DNA of 64,000 nucleotides. It comes from Semisulcospira habei (lineage: Eukaryota; Mollusca; Gastropoda; Semisulcospiridae). How positions within the stretch are numbered: the stretch's first letter is position 1; each line of letters begins with the position of its first letter. Below are positions 10,113-21,104 of this stretch, piece by piece. Under the pieces are notes generated by a model. The model searched no databases. It saw only the letters and a program-made list of their open reading frames with translations, and was not told the origin of the DNA. The stretch lies in assembly GCA_036245525.1 (NCBI GenBank), contig BTPG01000007.1:165502976-165566975 (forward strand), in the 5' to 3' direction. The position numbers were made by a program, and so were the translations under genes.

Positions 10113-10576
10113 CTCTCCTGCGTTGCAGTGATGGGGTTAGGAACCACTATAGTACCAACAGCAAACGGCGGCGGAAGAAGTCCCTGAGGGCCCGCGAAGC
10201 GAAGACCGCACTCCGCCACAGAAAACCATCACGGAGAGGAGAGCACGAAAAACAGTCCCCAGAAGCACAAGCACCCAAATCCAAGCACAAGCACCCAAAT
10301 CCAAGCACATAAGAGAGCACAAGTCCAAAAGAACACAGTAATCCAAAAGGTGATCGTCCAGCGAAGAACCGTTGAAACAGTCTGGGTCCTATAGGCTATG
10401 CACGTCTGAACAGTACAGCTAAGTAGAAACGACTGATTGTGATTGGGCCACGTGGTGTACCCGTATGGGCCGGGACGGGAGGCTACTCTCAGCCCTAGTT
10501 AGGGTTCCCCGAGTGCCTCCCGGGTTGTGTAGGAACACAACAGGTTCTTAGGCTAAAATTGAGTAAGTAGTAGACA

Positions 10577-10620
10577 CTTCCAGACAGTAATGTCATCAGT
10601 AATGTTTTTGAGGAAACAAA
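10577..10620 (-). repeat. DIRS-B 5' terminal tip
   Basis: The outermost 44 bp of the 5' terminal repeat, complementary to the right half of the ICR at 5583-5680. It ends GAGGAAACAAA on the plus strand, the core at which insertion occurs. Confidence 0.75.
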
Positions 10621-11410
10621 GGGGGTGCTGCTTGTTCCACCGTGTGGCGAAGAGATCGATCATCGACGTCTCCCATCGGGTGCAGATGAGCCAGAAGATG
10701 TCCGGACGGAGAGACCACTCTGTGTGGAGAAGCTGGCCCCGCCGTGAGAGGGAGTCTGCGAGGACGTTTAGGTGGCCGGGCATGTGTCACGCTCGAAGAG
10801 TGATGCCACGATCCCTGCACCACAGTAGAATTTGGTACAGGAGCATGCAGAGAGAGGGCGACCGCATCCCTCCCTGGTTCTGGATGTAAGCGACTACTGT
10901 GGTGTTGTCGGAGATAATCAGGACTGCTTGCTGAGACGATCTTCCCAGGCGACGAGGGCAAGCCAAACGGCCACAGTTCCAGCCAGTTTATGTGTTTGCC
11001 GACATGATCTTGCGGCCAGCTGCCCGAGGCTGTGATGAACTCCGGCAATAGGTGTGCACCCCAGCCGGCTAGGCTCACATCCGTGCAGATGGAGAGTAGA
11101 GGAGAGGGGGAGACGAGGGGAACCCCCGATGCAAGCCAGGAAGGATCCGTCCAACGCTGGAGGTGAGGCCTGACCAAAGGAGACACTGGAACAGGGGCCG
11201 TCGGATTGCCAGACGACGGGTGCCAGTGGAGTAGATACAACTGTACCGGCTTGGAGTAGAGTCTGCCAAGGGGCAGAAGGTCTGCCGCCGCACTGAACAG
11301 TCCCAGGAGTTGGAGCCATACCCTGGCCAGAACCACCTCCGCACGCAAGACTTGGAACGCCAGTGCTGTCAGCTTCTGAATCCGAGCCGCGGGAAGCCGG
11401 ACTCGGTTGA
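10621..11410 (-). pseudogene. DIRS-C RT-RNase H fragment (1 of 3 DIRS-C blocks)
   Basis: About 260 codons of RT thumb and RNase H: PARVWLQLLGL-like, a DVSLAGWGAHLLPE block, NWLEL, then HLNVLADSLSRRGQ and FATRWNKQ. DIRS-B interrupts it at FATRWNKQ on the left. A Nimb LINE interrupts it at 11410; the matching other side is at 21092, proved by the 13-bp duplication cggactcggttga (11398-11410 and 21092-21104). Several frameshifts. Confidence 0.75.
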
Positions 11411-11469
11411 GTTAGTTAGTTATTTGGGTTTAACGCTGAGCAGGCAACTAAGGCCATCTCACGGCTTAC

Positions 11470-12959
11470 TTACTTACGCCTGTCACCCCTACCCGGGTAT
11501 AGGCCGTCGACGAGAGACCTCCAGCAACTCCTGTCCTGTGCTTCTCCTTCGATTCTACTCCAGGTGGTTCCCAGTCTCTTGATGTCTGCTTGGAGGTCTC
11601 GACGCCAGGAGTTTCTCGGCCTACCTCTTTTCCTCTTTCCCTGGGGGTTCCATGACAATGCCTGCCTAGTGATACTGGAAGCTGGCTTTCTCAGACTGTG
11701 ACCGATCCATCCCCATCTTCTTCGCCCAATTTCATTCTCTGCTGTTATCTGCTCTGTTCTCTCCCAGAGTCTGATGTTGCTGATCTTCTCTGGCCAGTGG
11801 ATTTTCAAAATTCTTCTAAGGCAACTGTTCATGAAGGTCTGTACTCTGTTGACTGTGGTTTTTGTCAATCTCCATGTCTCTGCTCCACATAGGAGAACTG
11901 CTTTTACATTGGAGTTGAAAATCCGGACTTTGGTATGTTGTGACAGCTCTCTGGAACTCCACACTTTTTTCAACTGGAGAAAGGCTGCTCTGGCTTTACC
12001 GATTCGTGCTCTGACATCTGCATCAGTGCCGCCTTTTTTGTCGATGATGCTCCCGAGATAGGTGAAGGACTCCACCTCCTCCAACGGGGTGCCAGCAAGC
12101 AAGACTGGTTCTTCCCTGGTTGCGTTCAGCCTCATTGTCTTTGTTTTCTGTTTGTGAATGGTGAGGCCCACTTGGGACGAGATGTCAGCAAGCCTCGTGG
12201 TCTTGTCCTGTATTTGTTGATGAGTGTGGGACAGTAATGCCAAGTCGTCTGCAAAATCGAGGTCGTCAAGCTGTGTCCACAGTGTCCACTGTATTCCACT
12301 TCGTCTGTGCTCTGTGGTCATCTTCATGACCCAGTCTATGGCCAGTAGGAAGAGGAACGGAGACAGCAGACACCCCTGCCTGACACCAGTTCTGACCTGG
12401 AGCTCTCTGGTGAACTGCCCTTCGTGGATCACGCGACATGTCATGCCATCATAGCTGCTCTTGATCAGGCGGACGAGCTTTGTGGGTACACCGTAGTGTC
12501 GTAGGAGTTTCCACACTCTCGGTCCATGCTGTCAAATGCTTTCTCATAATCCACAAAGTTGACGTACAGCGGGGAGCTCCACTCCAGAGACTGTTCCACG
12601 ATGATGCGGAGAGTGGCGATCTGGTCTGTACATGATCGGTTCTTCCTGAATCCTGCTTGCTGGTCTCTCAGCTGGGGGTCAACGGAGCTCTTCATTCTCT
12701 CCAGGATGATCCTGTTGAAGACCTTTCCTGGTACTGACAGCAAGGTGATTCCTCTGTAGTTGGAACACTTGCTGAGGTCGCCTTTCTTGGGAAGCTTGAT
12801 TAGGTACCCCTCCTTCCAGTCAGCTGGCATCACCTCCTCTTCCCAGATCTTTCCAAACAGTGGGTACAGCATCTCAACTGTTGTCTCTAGGTCTGCTTTC
12901 AGAGACTCCGCTGGGATGCCATCTGGCCCTGCTGCTTTGCCATTCTTCAAAAATGCCAC
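11470..12959 (-). pseudogene. RTE reverse transcriptase
   Basis: RT motifs: KAAGPDGIPAESLK, GITLLSVPGKVFNRI, FVDYEKAFDSMDRE, TGVRQGCLLSPFLF, and the catalytic FADDLALLS box with both Asp intact. The GRPRNSWRRDLQADIK C-terminus is typical of RTE. A frameshift near 12500 separates fingers from palm, so the copy is dead despite the intact active site. Related copies: the fragment at 4209-5296 and the deleted derivative at 60064-60493. Confidence 0.85.
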
Positions 12960-12990
12960 TGCTTTTCTGATCTCTTCCCGGCTGGGTCTG

Positions 12991-14481
12991 TCACAGCTGA
13001 TGGGTAGGTCGGTCTCTGCCGGCTGGATGTCGGGGGGGGTCGGGTGGGCTAGGTCTGTTCAGTAACTCTTCAAAATACTCGGCCCATCTGTCGAGTTGGT
13101 CTACTCTGTCTGCGATAGGCTTGCCTTCTTTGTCTTTTACTGGTCTTTCTGTATGGCCATACTTACCCGACAATCTTCTGGTAATGTCGTAGAGCTGTTT
13201 CATGTTGCCGCTGCCTGCTGCCTGTTCTGCCTCTGCTGCCAGGCTGTCTGTGTAGGCCCTCTTGTCTGCCCTGATACTCCTCTTCACCTCGCGGTTGGCT
13301 TCCGAGTATTCCCCCTGTGCCCTTACTTTGGCTGCTCTCGTGCGACTGTTGTTGACCGCTGCTTTCTTCTGCTTCCTCGCTTCTATCTTCTTCAAGGTCT
13401 GTGCCGACAGCCAGTCCTTGTGGTGGTGTTTCCTGAACCCTACAGTGTCTTTGCAGGTTGAGTTCAGCGCCTCTCTAACTGCCTTCCACTGCTGCTCTGT
13501 GGTGACCGCCTCCTCTTCATTTACTAGCTCCTGTAGCGCTTGAAACCGGTTGGACAGCACCAGTTTGAACTCTTCTCTAACTCCAGTTTCTCTCAGGAGG
13601 CCTACATTATAGCGCTGTCTTCTTGTTGTCTCTGTGCGGCTTTTCTTTAGCTTGAGCTTCATTCTTAAGGTAAGCAGATGGTGGTCTGAGGCGACATCTG
13701 CTCCCCTCCTCACTCGAACATCTTGAAGGGATCTTCTAAATTTCTTGCTAATGCAGATATGGTCTATTTGGTTCTCTGTTGTATGGTCAGGTAAGACCCA
13801 AGTTGCTTTGTGTATTCTTCTGTGTGGGAAGATGCTGCCTCCAATGACAAGTCGGTTTAGAGCACAAAAGTCTACAAACCTCTCCCCGTTCTCACTCATC
13901 TCCGAGCCTAGTCCCTGTCTCCCCATCACCTCTTCGTATCCGGTGTTGTCCTCCCCTATTTTGGCATTAAAATCGCCCATGACGATGGTGATGTCTCGCT
14001 CCGCACATTTGTCCACGGCACTCTGGAGTCGGTCGTAGAACTCTTGTTTCTCTTCCTCGTCACTGTCATTGGTGGGCGCATAACACTGGATGACGTTCAG
14101 CTTGAGCTTTTAATTGGTTCTAAAGGCTGCTGTTATAATTCTTGGCCCAAGAGGTTCCCAGCCCATCAGCGCTCTCTGTGCCACTGGTGACAGCATGAGT
14201 GCTACTCCTTCTGTATGGGGGGCATTCTCCTTTTCATGACCTGAATACAGAACCATCTCCCCACTTAACAGCCTTTTCTGGCCAGACTGCGTCCATCTGG
14301 CTTCACTGATGCCTAGCAGGGAAAGGTTGTACTTTTGCATTTCCGCTGCTATCTGGGCGGCCTTGCCGCTCTGGTACATGGTCTTGACGTTCCATGTGCC
14401 CATGGTTGTATCCCTGGATAGAGAGAGGCGGCTCGGTCCTGTGGCTTCCGAAGACTTCCGGCTTTCACCACAGAACGTCAT
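12991..14481 (-). pseudogene. RTE APE endonuclease region
   Basis: Endonuclease motifs in order: GTWNVKTMYQSGK, LLGISEARWTQSG, a Y-Ser region, VMGDFNAKIGEDN, NQIDHICISKKFR, ASDHHLLTLRMKL. These are the metal-binding and catalytic residues of APE-like nucleases that nick target DNA for target-primed reverse transcription. A TAA stop near 14110 splits the domain, and a G-run near 13028 causes a frameshift to the RT part. C-terminal to the nuclease is a Lys-Arg rich linker (KKAAVNNSRTRAAK). Confidence 0.85.
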
Positions 14482-14940
14482 AAGTCTTCTAGTAGAAGAA
14501 CCTTCCTCCTCCAGGAAAGGAATTACTGTTATTCTTTTCGTCGGCGTTTTTGTAGCTATTTCCTTTTTTGCAGGGTGGGAAAGCTACCCCCACGCCCAAC
14601 CCCCTTACTAGGAGGACCAGGGGTTTTCTGTCGGGGTCACCTTCCCTTAGACCATGTTGGTTCACGGCACCTTATTTCATTCGGTGCACCCCTCTCACGA
14701 GGGACCCCCTATCCACCACCCAGGGGACGCGCCTCAACGCCGTATGGTCCCAGCGCGAGGCCATCTCACGGCGGGAAGGGTAAAAATCTGGTCAGCCAGA
14801 CTAAAAGAAAGGTCTTAAGACATGATGTAAATATACCTTAAAAATATGTCAGGCTAAAATGTCGCACAGGTCTTTAAAGAAAAACGTCGAAAGACTCTCA
14901 AAAAGGTCAAAACAATAGAAACATCATAATCTATAAACGC

Positions 14941-15866
14941 TCAAATCTTATTAAAAATATGGCACTCTCTCAGAAAACTGAAGATCTTGTCCGGGGGCAC
15001 ATCCCGAAACAAAACCTTCAAGGAGTCTGCCATGAAATGTTTATACCTTGTGTCGATTAAATCAGCACAAGACAACAAAAAGTGTTGAACAGAGTACTGC
15101 TCGTCGCAGGCATAACACCATGGACGCTCCTCCTGTTTAAGTAAATAAGAGTGCGTAACATACGTGTGCCCGATGTGGAGCCGAGCCAGGACAGTCTCCT
15201 CACGGCGGCTGCCGTAGCGACAAGGTAGACCGTCGGACAACTTAGGAAGAGCTTCATGCAGCTTGTTAGCTTCCTCTTTGTCCCACTCGGACTGCCACTC
15301 ATGGGCTATGTACGCACTAGCCACATGTCTAAAATCACTATAAACAGTCTGTGTGTCAGGGACAGGGTCATTGCGGGCATCGTTGACAGCAGAATCTGCG
15401 ATCCTGTTGCCTTCGATGTCCACATGCCCTGGCACCCAAATAAAAATGATATCATAATATTCCTTCATCAAGTCCGCGTGGAGCTCTCTGATCTGCACCA
15501 GCAGTGGGTGGTCATTTCCGGTGCCCTGAAGGGCCTGCAGGGCAGAAAGAGAGTCAGACAGAATCAGGAAGTTCCTTTCTCTAGATCGATAAGCATGCCT
15601 GAGTGCCAGCAGAACCGCCTGCAGTTCCGCACTAAATACAGATGAGTGGTCTGGGAGGCGGTGCTTAAATGGGCGTCTAGGATGGCGAGAGGACACTGCG
15701 GCCGCAGCCACTCTCCCATCCTCAGACTTTGACCCATCGGTATAGATGCGACAATAGCCAGGAACAATTGAAAACAGTTCATTGAGGCTCTGTTGGTATA
15801 TGGCTGGTGGAGTAGCGTCTTTCTTGTGGGCAGTCAAGTCCAGCAAGATGTCAGGAACTGGTAAGA
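14941..15866 (-). pseudogene. Nimb-1 ORF2, RNase H and C-terminal domain
   Basis: RNase H motifs: YTDGSKSEDGRVAAAAV, SAELQAVLLALRH, LILSDSLSALQAL and WVPGHVDIEGNRIADSA. All four acidic residues expected in the active site appear present. A Cys/His motif C-x2-C-x7-H-x4-C (CYACDEQ...HFLLSC) follows, often seen at the ends of I-type ORF2. This is the 3' end of ORF2. It is separated from RT by the insertion at 15867-16252. Confidence 0.85.
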
Positions 15867-16252
15867 TTGATTGATTGTACATTGCTTAACGTCCCGACAG
15901 CAACAAGGCTTTCTCAGGACGTGCCTGCACTGCTTGTGAAAAAATAAAAAAGAAACAGAACATTGAATGTATGTCGCCAGCCGGTCAAATACGTTAAATA
16001 AACCTAACACATGGGGCCTAAATAAAGCTAAGACCATTTAGCAACACACATCCAATACCAAGAGCTACAGGCAGTGCAGACAGTAGGGAGAGTTTTAAAA
16101 AGGCAAATACAGGTGAATAGACAAAGGGTAGACAGAAACACATGCCCCAGAATAGAGAGAAAAACCCACCCTGTGGGGCTGACCAGGGTGACCCTGGGAA
16201 CTAAAAAATACCTAACCCCACCAAAGTCCCCCAGGGCAGACCCGGGTGGGGT
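15867..16252 (-). mobile_element. 5'-truncated LINE fragment inserted in Nimb-1
   Basis: A 386-bp insert flanked by a perfect 13-bp duplication ggaactggtaaga (15854-15866 and 16253-16265). On the minus strand it ends CATTGTACAATCAATCAA after CGGGACGTTAAG, resembling the tandem-repeat tails of I-type LINEs. No coding sequence is recognised in it. It splits RT from RNase H of Nimb-1. Confidence 0.8.
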
Positions 16253-18320
16253 GGAACTGGTAAGAGCCAAGGTGGAGTGATGTGTTGCAGGGATTCCGAA
16301 ACTCTGTCCAGGTCCAATCCGGCCGCCTGCAGATGAGGTCAGACACGGAAAGAAAGTGGACGGACAGCTCCCGGATGGGTATCGTATATCTCTGCAAACG
16401 ATGGTTTAAAAACACAATCATAGGCAGGATTGTCTGGATGGGCCTTGAGTTTCAGAACGTAGCTGAGCATGAGGCGGATGCGGCGGAGCTTGAGAGAAGG
16501 CTCCCCTGCCTCGGCATACAGACTAGGAACTGGAGACGTCCTGAAGGCCCCAAGACATATCCGCAGACCCTGATGGTGAATTGTGTTCAGATGCTGTAGC
16601 ACAGACTTGGAAGCTGAGCCATACACCACAGAGCCGTAATCCAGTTTGGACCGAACAAGGGCCCGGTACAGACGAAGTAAGACAGTACGGTCCGCACCCC
16701 AGTCAGTACGACTGACGACACGAAGAATGTCGAGAGCCTTCTGACAAGAGGTTCTAAGGTAATTAATATGGTTGCGGAAGGTAAGTCTTTTGTCAAAAAT
16801 GACCCCCAGAAACTTTGCCTCCTCGGCCACCTTAATTGGCACTCCAGCAATGCTCAGGCTAGGTTCTGGAAAAAATTTCGTCTGGTTAGTAAAATGCACA
16901 CAGACAGTCTTGGAGGGCGAGAACTTGAATCCATTGAGAGACACCCACCCCTGGATGCGATCAACGCACAGCTGCAAGCGCCTCTCAAGGGACGCAAGTC
17001 CTCGACCACGTGCGCACAAAGCAAAGTCATCAACAAACAATCATCCTTGACGGCCTTTACAATGTTATTAATTTTAATACTAAATAAAACAGGAGATAGA
17101 ATGCTGCCCTGTGGGACACCCATCTCCTGTTCAAAGGAGTCGGAGAGGGTGGAGCCCACACGGACATGGAACGACCGGTTAGTCAAAAAATTGTGAATAA
17201 AAACGGGCAGGTGCCCTTTAAAACCCATGTCCAACAAGTCAGACATTATGACATACTTCCAGGTAGTGTCATATGCCTTCTCAAGATCGAAGAAAATTGC
17301 ATAGACATGCTGCTTGTTGACAAAAGCATCTCGAATAAATGATTCAAAGCGGACTAAATGGTCAGTTGTACTACGGAAGCGCCGGAAACCGCACTGGAGG
17401 TCTGTGAGGAGACCCTGTGACTCAAGATGCCACACCAGGCGGGCGTTGACCAGGCGCTCCATAGTTTTACATAAACATGATGTCAAAGCGATAGGCCAGT
17501 AGTTGCCCGGGTCGGAAGGATCCTTACCCGGCTTGGGGATCGGTACAACCACAGCCTGGCGCCAAGACGGCAGAAAATGACCAGTTCTCCAGATATGGTT
17601 AAAGGCCTTGAGAAGTACAAGGAGTGACCTCTCAGGCAGATGCATTAGGAATTGATAGTGGATGGTATCTAGGCCAGCAGCAGAGTCATTACATTTCTGC
17701 AAGGCTTGCTGCAATTCTGATAATGTAAATGGGACATTATAGTCTTCTGAGTTATTGGACTTAAAATCACAAATACGAGACTCTCGCTTCTCCTTCTCTC
17801 TCTGGAAGAAAGGTGAATAGTGCTCCGTTGAAGAATTATGGGCAATGGTGGAGGCAAGCAAATTGGCCACAGCTTTTTTATCTGTAACCAAGCTGGCACC
17901 ATCTCTAAGATGGCCAACAGAAGCCGAGCCACCCCTGCCCCTAATTCTCCGAACAGCCTTCCATACTTTCTGGGACGGAGTCCGAGAAGTTAAAGATGAG
18001 ACGAAGCGTCTCCAGGAAGCACGGCGTTCACGTTTAAAAATGTAACGAGCTTTCGCCCTCTGTCTTTTAAAGGTTAAAATATTCACTTGCGACGGATTAC
18101 GGAAAGCACGTCGCTGAGCAGATTTGCGCGCTATTTGGGCCTTGCAGCACTCTTCGTTGAACCATGGTACTCTCGGCTTTCCAGGGACTGATGCGGAAGT
18201 TTTAGGGATGGTTACACCCGCTACGTCCAACAAAATAGTAGTAAAAGAAGAAATAGGTTCTTCAGATGACATGACCACCTCCTCTGTAATACGAGACTGA
18301 CAGAGGGAGGCGAACAGAGG
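16253..18320 (-). pseudogene. Nimb-1 ORF2, reverse transcriptase
   Basis: Motifs: WFNEECCKAQIARKSAQ linker, PGNYWPIALTSCLCKTMERL, FFDLEKAYDTTWKYV, MGVPQGSILSPVLF, then FVDDFALCARGRGL (catalytic box with both Asp). A small deletion and frameshift near 17040 lie just before the catalytic box, where Nimb-2 keeps a longer NNDSECSLF segment. The thumb region extends to 16340. Confidence 0.85.
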
Positions 18321-19022
18321 TCAGTTAGCTTTCTTAAGATTCCAGCGCCCCACCGGCGGATCCTCCCCACAGCTGACCGATGACAGGACTACTGGGAAGT
18401 GGTCACTACCACACAGGTCATCGTGAACCTTCCAGTCAAAGTCCAGCATGAGAGAAGGATCACACACAGTGAGGTCTAGAACAGAACTAGATCCTGAACC
18501 TGGGTTAGAGTAATATGTAGGTGAACCATCGTTAAAGACACACAGGTTAAGTTGAGAAAAAACATCTTCTAACATCTGACCTCTGCCATCATAGTGGTCA
18601 CTACCCCAAAGGTGAGCGTGACCGTTAAAATCCCCCATGAGAATAAAGGGAGGGGGCAGTTGATCAACTAAATTAAAAAAATCATTACTGCAGACCCGCA
18701 GGGATGGTGGCAGGTAAATACTGCATATGGTTATGGTCTTCTTCAAGGTAACCCGAGCTGCGACAGCCTGAAGACAGGTGTCGATGCTAACGGGGCTACA
18801 TAATATTTGGCTACTAATGAGAAGAGCCACTCCACCCGAGCGCCTCTCCGAATCAGAGCCTTTATGTATAACATTAAAACCATTAAAGGACACAGGGTCA
18901 GAAGTCTTCAGGTAAGTCTCCTGAAGAGATATTACTGAGGGGTTATAGCACTTGACTAAAAGACGTAATTCCTCAAAGTTAGCTTGAAAACCACGACAAT
19001 TCCACTGAAGCAGAGAGTCCAT
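18321..19022 (-). pseudogene. Nimb-1 ORF2, APE endonuclease
   Basis: Begins MDSLLQWNCRGFQANFEEL. The endonuclease motifs are NCRG, SLQETYLK, FILMGDFNGHAHLWGS and CGSDHFPVVLSS. The frame ends at a TGA (18321-18323). At this site Nimb-2 has TGG (Trp) and reads on into the RT linker, so this is a point nonsense mutation splitting ORF2. Start chosen because it follows the ORF1 end by a few bases and begins at the conserved LLQWNCRG block. Confidence 0.88.
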
Positions 19023-20447
19023 GATTATGTCTTATCTGGGGGTGCGGAGTTTTTCCCCCCTTTTTCCTTTGTCTTGGAAGGAGTCTCCCGGGCCTCCTCT
19101 GGTTCTTAGGAGATGAAGGGGGTGGAGCTGCCGCAGCATCGGCAACTTTCACTCCCTCCATCTGCTCCTCCAATGCAGCATATTTGTTTTGAAGGGGAAC
19201 ATCAGTGTTCCCCTTCTGGGCCCGTGCGCACGGCGGTCCCATAGATTTCTTAGACTTCTGGTCCTGGGCAGCGGTCCTGCCGCTAGAGTTAGCGGCCTTA
19301 GAAGGCTGACCAGAGCCAGAAACCTTTGGCGTTGACAAACTAGCAGGTTTGGGTGGGGGCTGAGGCTTAGGGGCAGCAGAAGGTGGTGCCACCGGACCGG
19401 TAGCGTCCGCCCTCTGCGTTCCCTGGCTCCTCGTCACCACCGGAGGAGGGTTACTCTCCAGGGGCGAGAGGATCCGAGGCTCCGCCCCCAACCAAGAAGT
19501 TGGGGTTTGACAAGAGAAGTCTTTGGTGGGGCGCTTGCCTGCCACCGCAGCACTGAAAATATACACAAAGTTGTTATTTGAGTTTGGAGCAGCCTCAGCT
19601 GCACCAGGACCGTCAACCAGTTTTTTTTTGCGTCTGCAAAGGACAGCCCCTTCTCCACACGCACCTGCTGAATCCTGCACTCGGAGATCCAACGAGGGCA
19701 CTTCTTGTCCGAAGCCATATGCGCCCCCTGGCAATTCACACACAGGGGGATGGCTGTGCAGGACTCAGCAGAGTGTCCGGGCTTAGTGCAACGGGCGCAT
19801 AGAGCCTCTGCCTGGCGGCATGTCTTCTGCCCATGGCCATACCTTTGGCACTTAAAGCACCGGAGGGGGAGAGGGACGTACTTTTTCACTTTTAGGGAGT
19901 AGTAACCTCCCCAGATGGTAGTAGGAGCTGTGGGGGTGCCAAACGTCAGGATGATGGTAGGGAGACGGATCTCCCTACCACCTCGTTTGGAAATGAAGCG
20001 CCTGACGTAGGTCACCCCCTGTGACTTAAGGTTCCGTACAAGGTCATCTTCAGACAGTTCGGCCAATGCTTGATCTTTAATCACTCCTCTAGAGGAATTC
20101 ATTGTTTTGTGGGGAGTGACCTCCACTGGAGTGTCTCCGATGGAGGAGAGCCTCAGTAGCCCATTGGAGTGTGCCCGGGTACGGCACTCTACCAACAAGT
20201 CACCAGACCTGAGGCGCTGGGCCTCAGGCCTGCCAACACGGCTCCTGAGGGTCTCCCCTACCAGGAAAGGGTGCAGCTTGGAAACAGGCTTCTCTTTAAC
20301 TTTGCTGTGGATAATGAGAAAGCGAGGCCAGACGGCCGAAACCTGAGGCGTCGCTTCCCCACAATCGGAGTCGCTATCATTTTCAAGGTCAATGTCAGTG
20401 GCTATGTGCCGCTTTGGTGCCAGTTTTGTTTTTTTGATATTTTCCAT
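19023..20447 (-). pseudogene. Nimb-1 ORF1, gag-like RNA-binding protein
   Basis: Starts MENIKKTKLAPKRHI. The middle part contains three zinc knuckles: CFKCQRYGHGQKTC, CARCTKPGHSAESC and CVNCQGAHMASDKKC. The C-terminal part is Pro, Ala, Ser, Lys rich. A frameshift coincides with a run of T at about 19619-19628, after SFADAKK. Downstream the frame resumes and ends near 19020 next to the ORF2 start. It should bind the element RNA in a ribonucleoprotein. Confidence 0.82.
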
Positions 20448-21091
20448 ATTATAGTATGATAGATATTCATCCCCCGGGGGTCCCCGCCCGCCACCGAGCC
20501 CAACAAGGGAAAGTGCGATTGTCGGCGGGTCTCCAGCCGACGCACAATGGAGACTGCCCGAAAGATATACTCAAGGGGGTAAGCCCGATTGAACCGTTTG
20601 AGCCACCGCCTTCTATCACACTGTTGAATGCAGGGGAATACTGGCGTAGAGCACCTAATCAGCATCAGAGGCTATAGCATGGTGCTCCGTATAACAACCC
20701 GCATGTCAACAGGGGGATAGGGCTTGACGTGACAAGAGCCGATTGACTAGGCCGGTACGACTAGCCTCCCGTTTAGGCAGAAGTCAAGGCCAAAGTGGAG
20801 TGTTTCAGCCACCAGGATCCTCTTCTCCCCCGACACGGGTCTCCAAGCACGGCAAACACTTGGGATCCAAAGGACCAAAAGCTCATGAGTATTTTTAAGG
20901 ACCAATCCAACATGGTAAGACCTGGGTTACCACAGCTCCTTAAAAACTGGACCAGTGAAAAAGACTGAACAACATATCTGCTGACATCAAGTCCTAATCC
21001 TGGACAAAGATGGCACCCGTCTGCTAGCCCACTCAGTCAGGGACTGAGGGGACTATCCACCCACGCCACGTGGAGGCCGGTGCCGGGTAGG
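20448..21091 (-). other. Nimb-1 5' UTR
   Basis: Non-coding leader of about 640 bp between the ORF1 start and the target duplication at 21092. LINE 5' UTRs carry internal promoters, but I see no specific motif here. Confidence 0.55.
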
Positions 21092-21104
21092 CGGACTCGG
21101 TTGA

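Larger units (their letters stand above)
8004..10148 (-). pseudogene. gag: DIRS-B gag (spliced, start codon lost)
   Basis: Exon 1 ends CAG GAG AG at 10113, a GTAATT donor follows, and the acceptor ends at 9949. The Cys domain (CQRCGAFQWPCDNH, CLPCAGC, CAVC) is read from 9948. Compared with DIRS-G the start codon has become ATA. Stops at about 9684 and 9268 break the frame. The conserved C-terminal half is intact at 8730-8004: PPPLKRKVSAF, SLPQPPGF, ADLDIAFRQSWYAGHSQSF, GLDKTASLVRNTLACGGFLE, MRRDAVLQACRG, FGETWQKVKDGN. This block defines gag in all copies here. Confidence 0.7.
5318..10620 (-). mobile_element. DIRS-B retrotransposon, internally deleted
   Basis: Both termini and the ICR are present over about 5.3 kb. 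Order on the minus strand: 5' repeat, start exon, intron, gag, RT-RNase H, tiny recombinase remnant, ICR, 3' repeat. The recombinase gene is almost entirely deleted. The left flank (cccctcctcaaaa) is DIRS-K/intron DNA, whereas the right flank is DIRS-C RNase H sequence, so the flanks do not belong to one insertion site. Confidence 0.85.
11465..14760 (-). mobile_element. RTE-type LINE, near full length, nested in Nimb-1
   Basis: About 3.3 kb, inserted in the Nimb-1 3' UTR with an 11-bp duplication ccatctcacgg (11454-11464 and 14761-14771; 3 further bases are ambiguous). It has an APE-type endonuclease, an RT and a short 3' tail of (TAAG)n directly after GGGGTGACAGGCG, typical of RTE. The uninterrupted target is preserved at 45290 and 58120 in other Nimb copies, confirming the insertion. 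Confidence 0.9.
11411..21091 (-). mobile_element. Nimb/I-type LINE, near full length (Nimb-1)
   Basis: After removing the nested RTE the element is about 6.4 kb: 5' UTR, ORF1 with zinc knuckles, ORF2 with APE endonuclease, RT, RNase H and a C-terminal Cys/His motif. The 3' end on the minus strand is AACCCAAATAACTAACTAAC. It is flanked by a 13-bp target duplication (11398-11410 and 21092-21104). The RNase H domain plus zinc-knuckle ORF1 fits the I superfamily; Nimb is my best clade guess. It carries a 386-bp insert at 15867-16252 and an RTE at 11465-14760. Confidence 0.85.

Noticed and set aside
11409..11465. Short direct repeat (gttagtta) as an element end of its own
   Set aside because: It is the tandem tail of the Nimb LINE, seen also at 45243 and 58070.
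13096..13543. Plus-strand ORFs of about 90-120 codons with hydrophobic Cys-rich peptides
   Set aside because: They are antisense shadows of the RTE endonuclease and linker.
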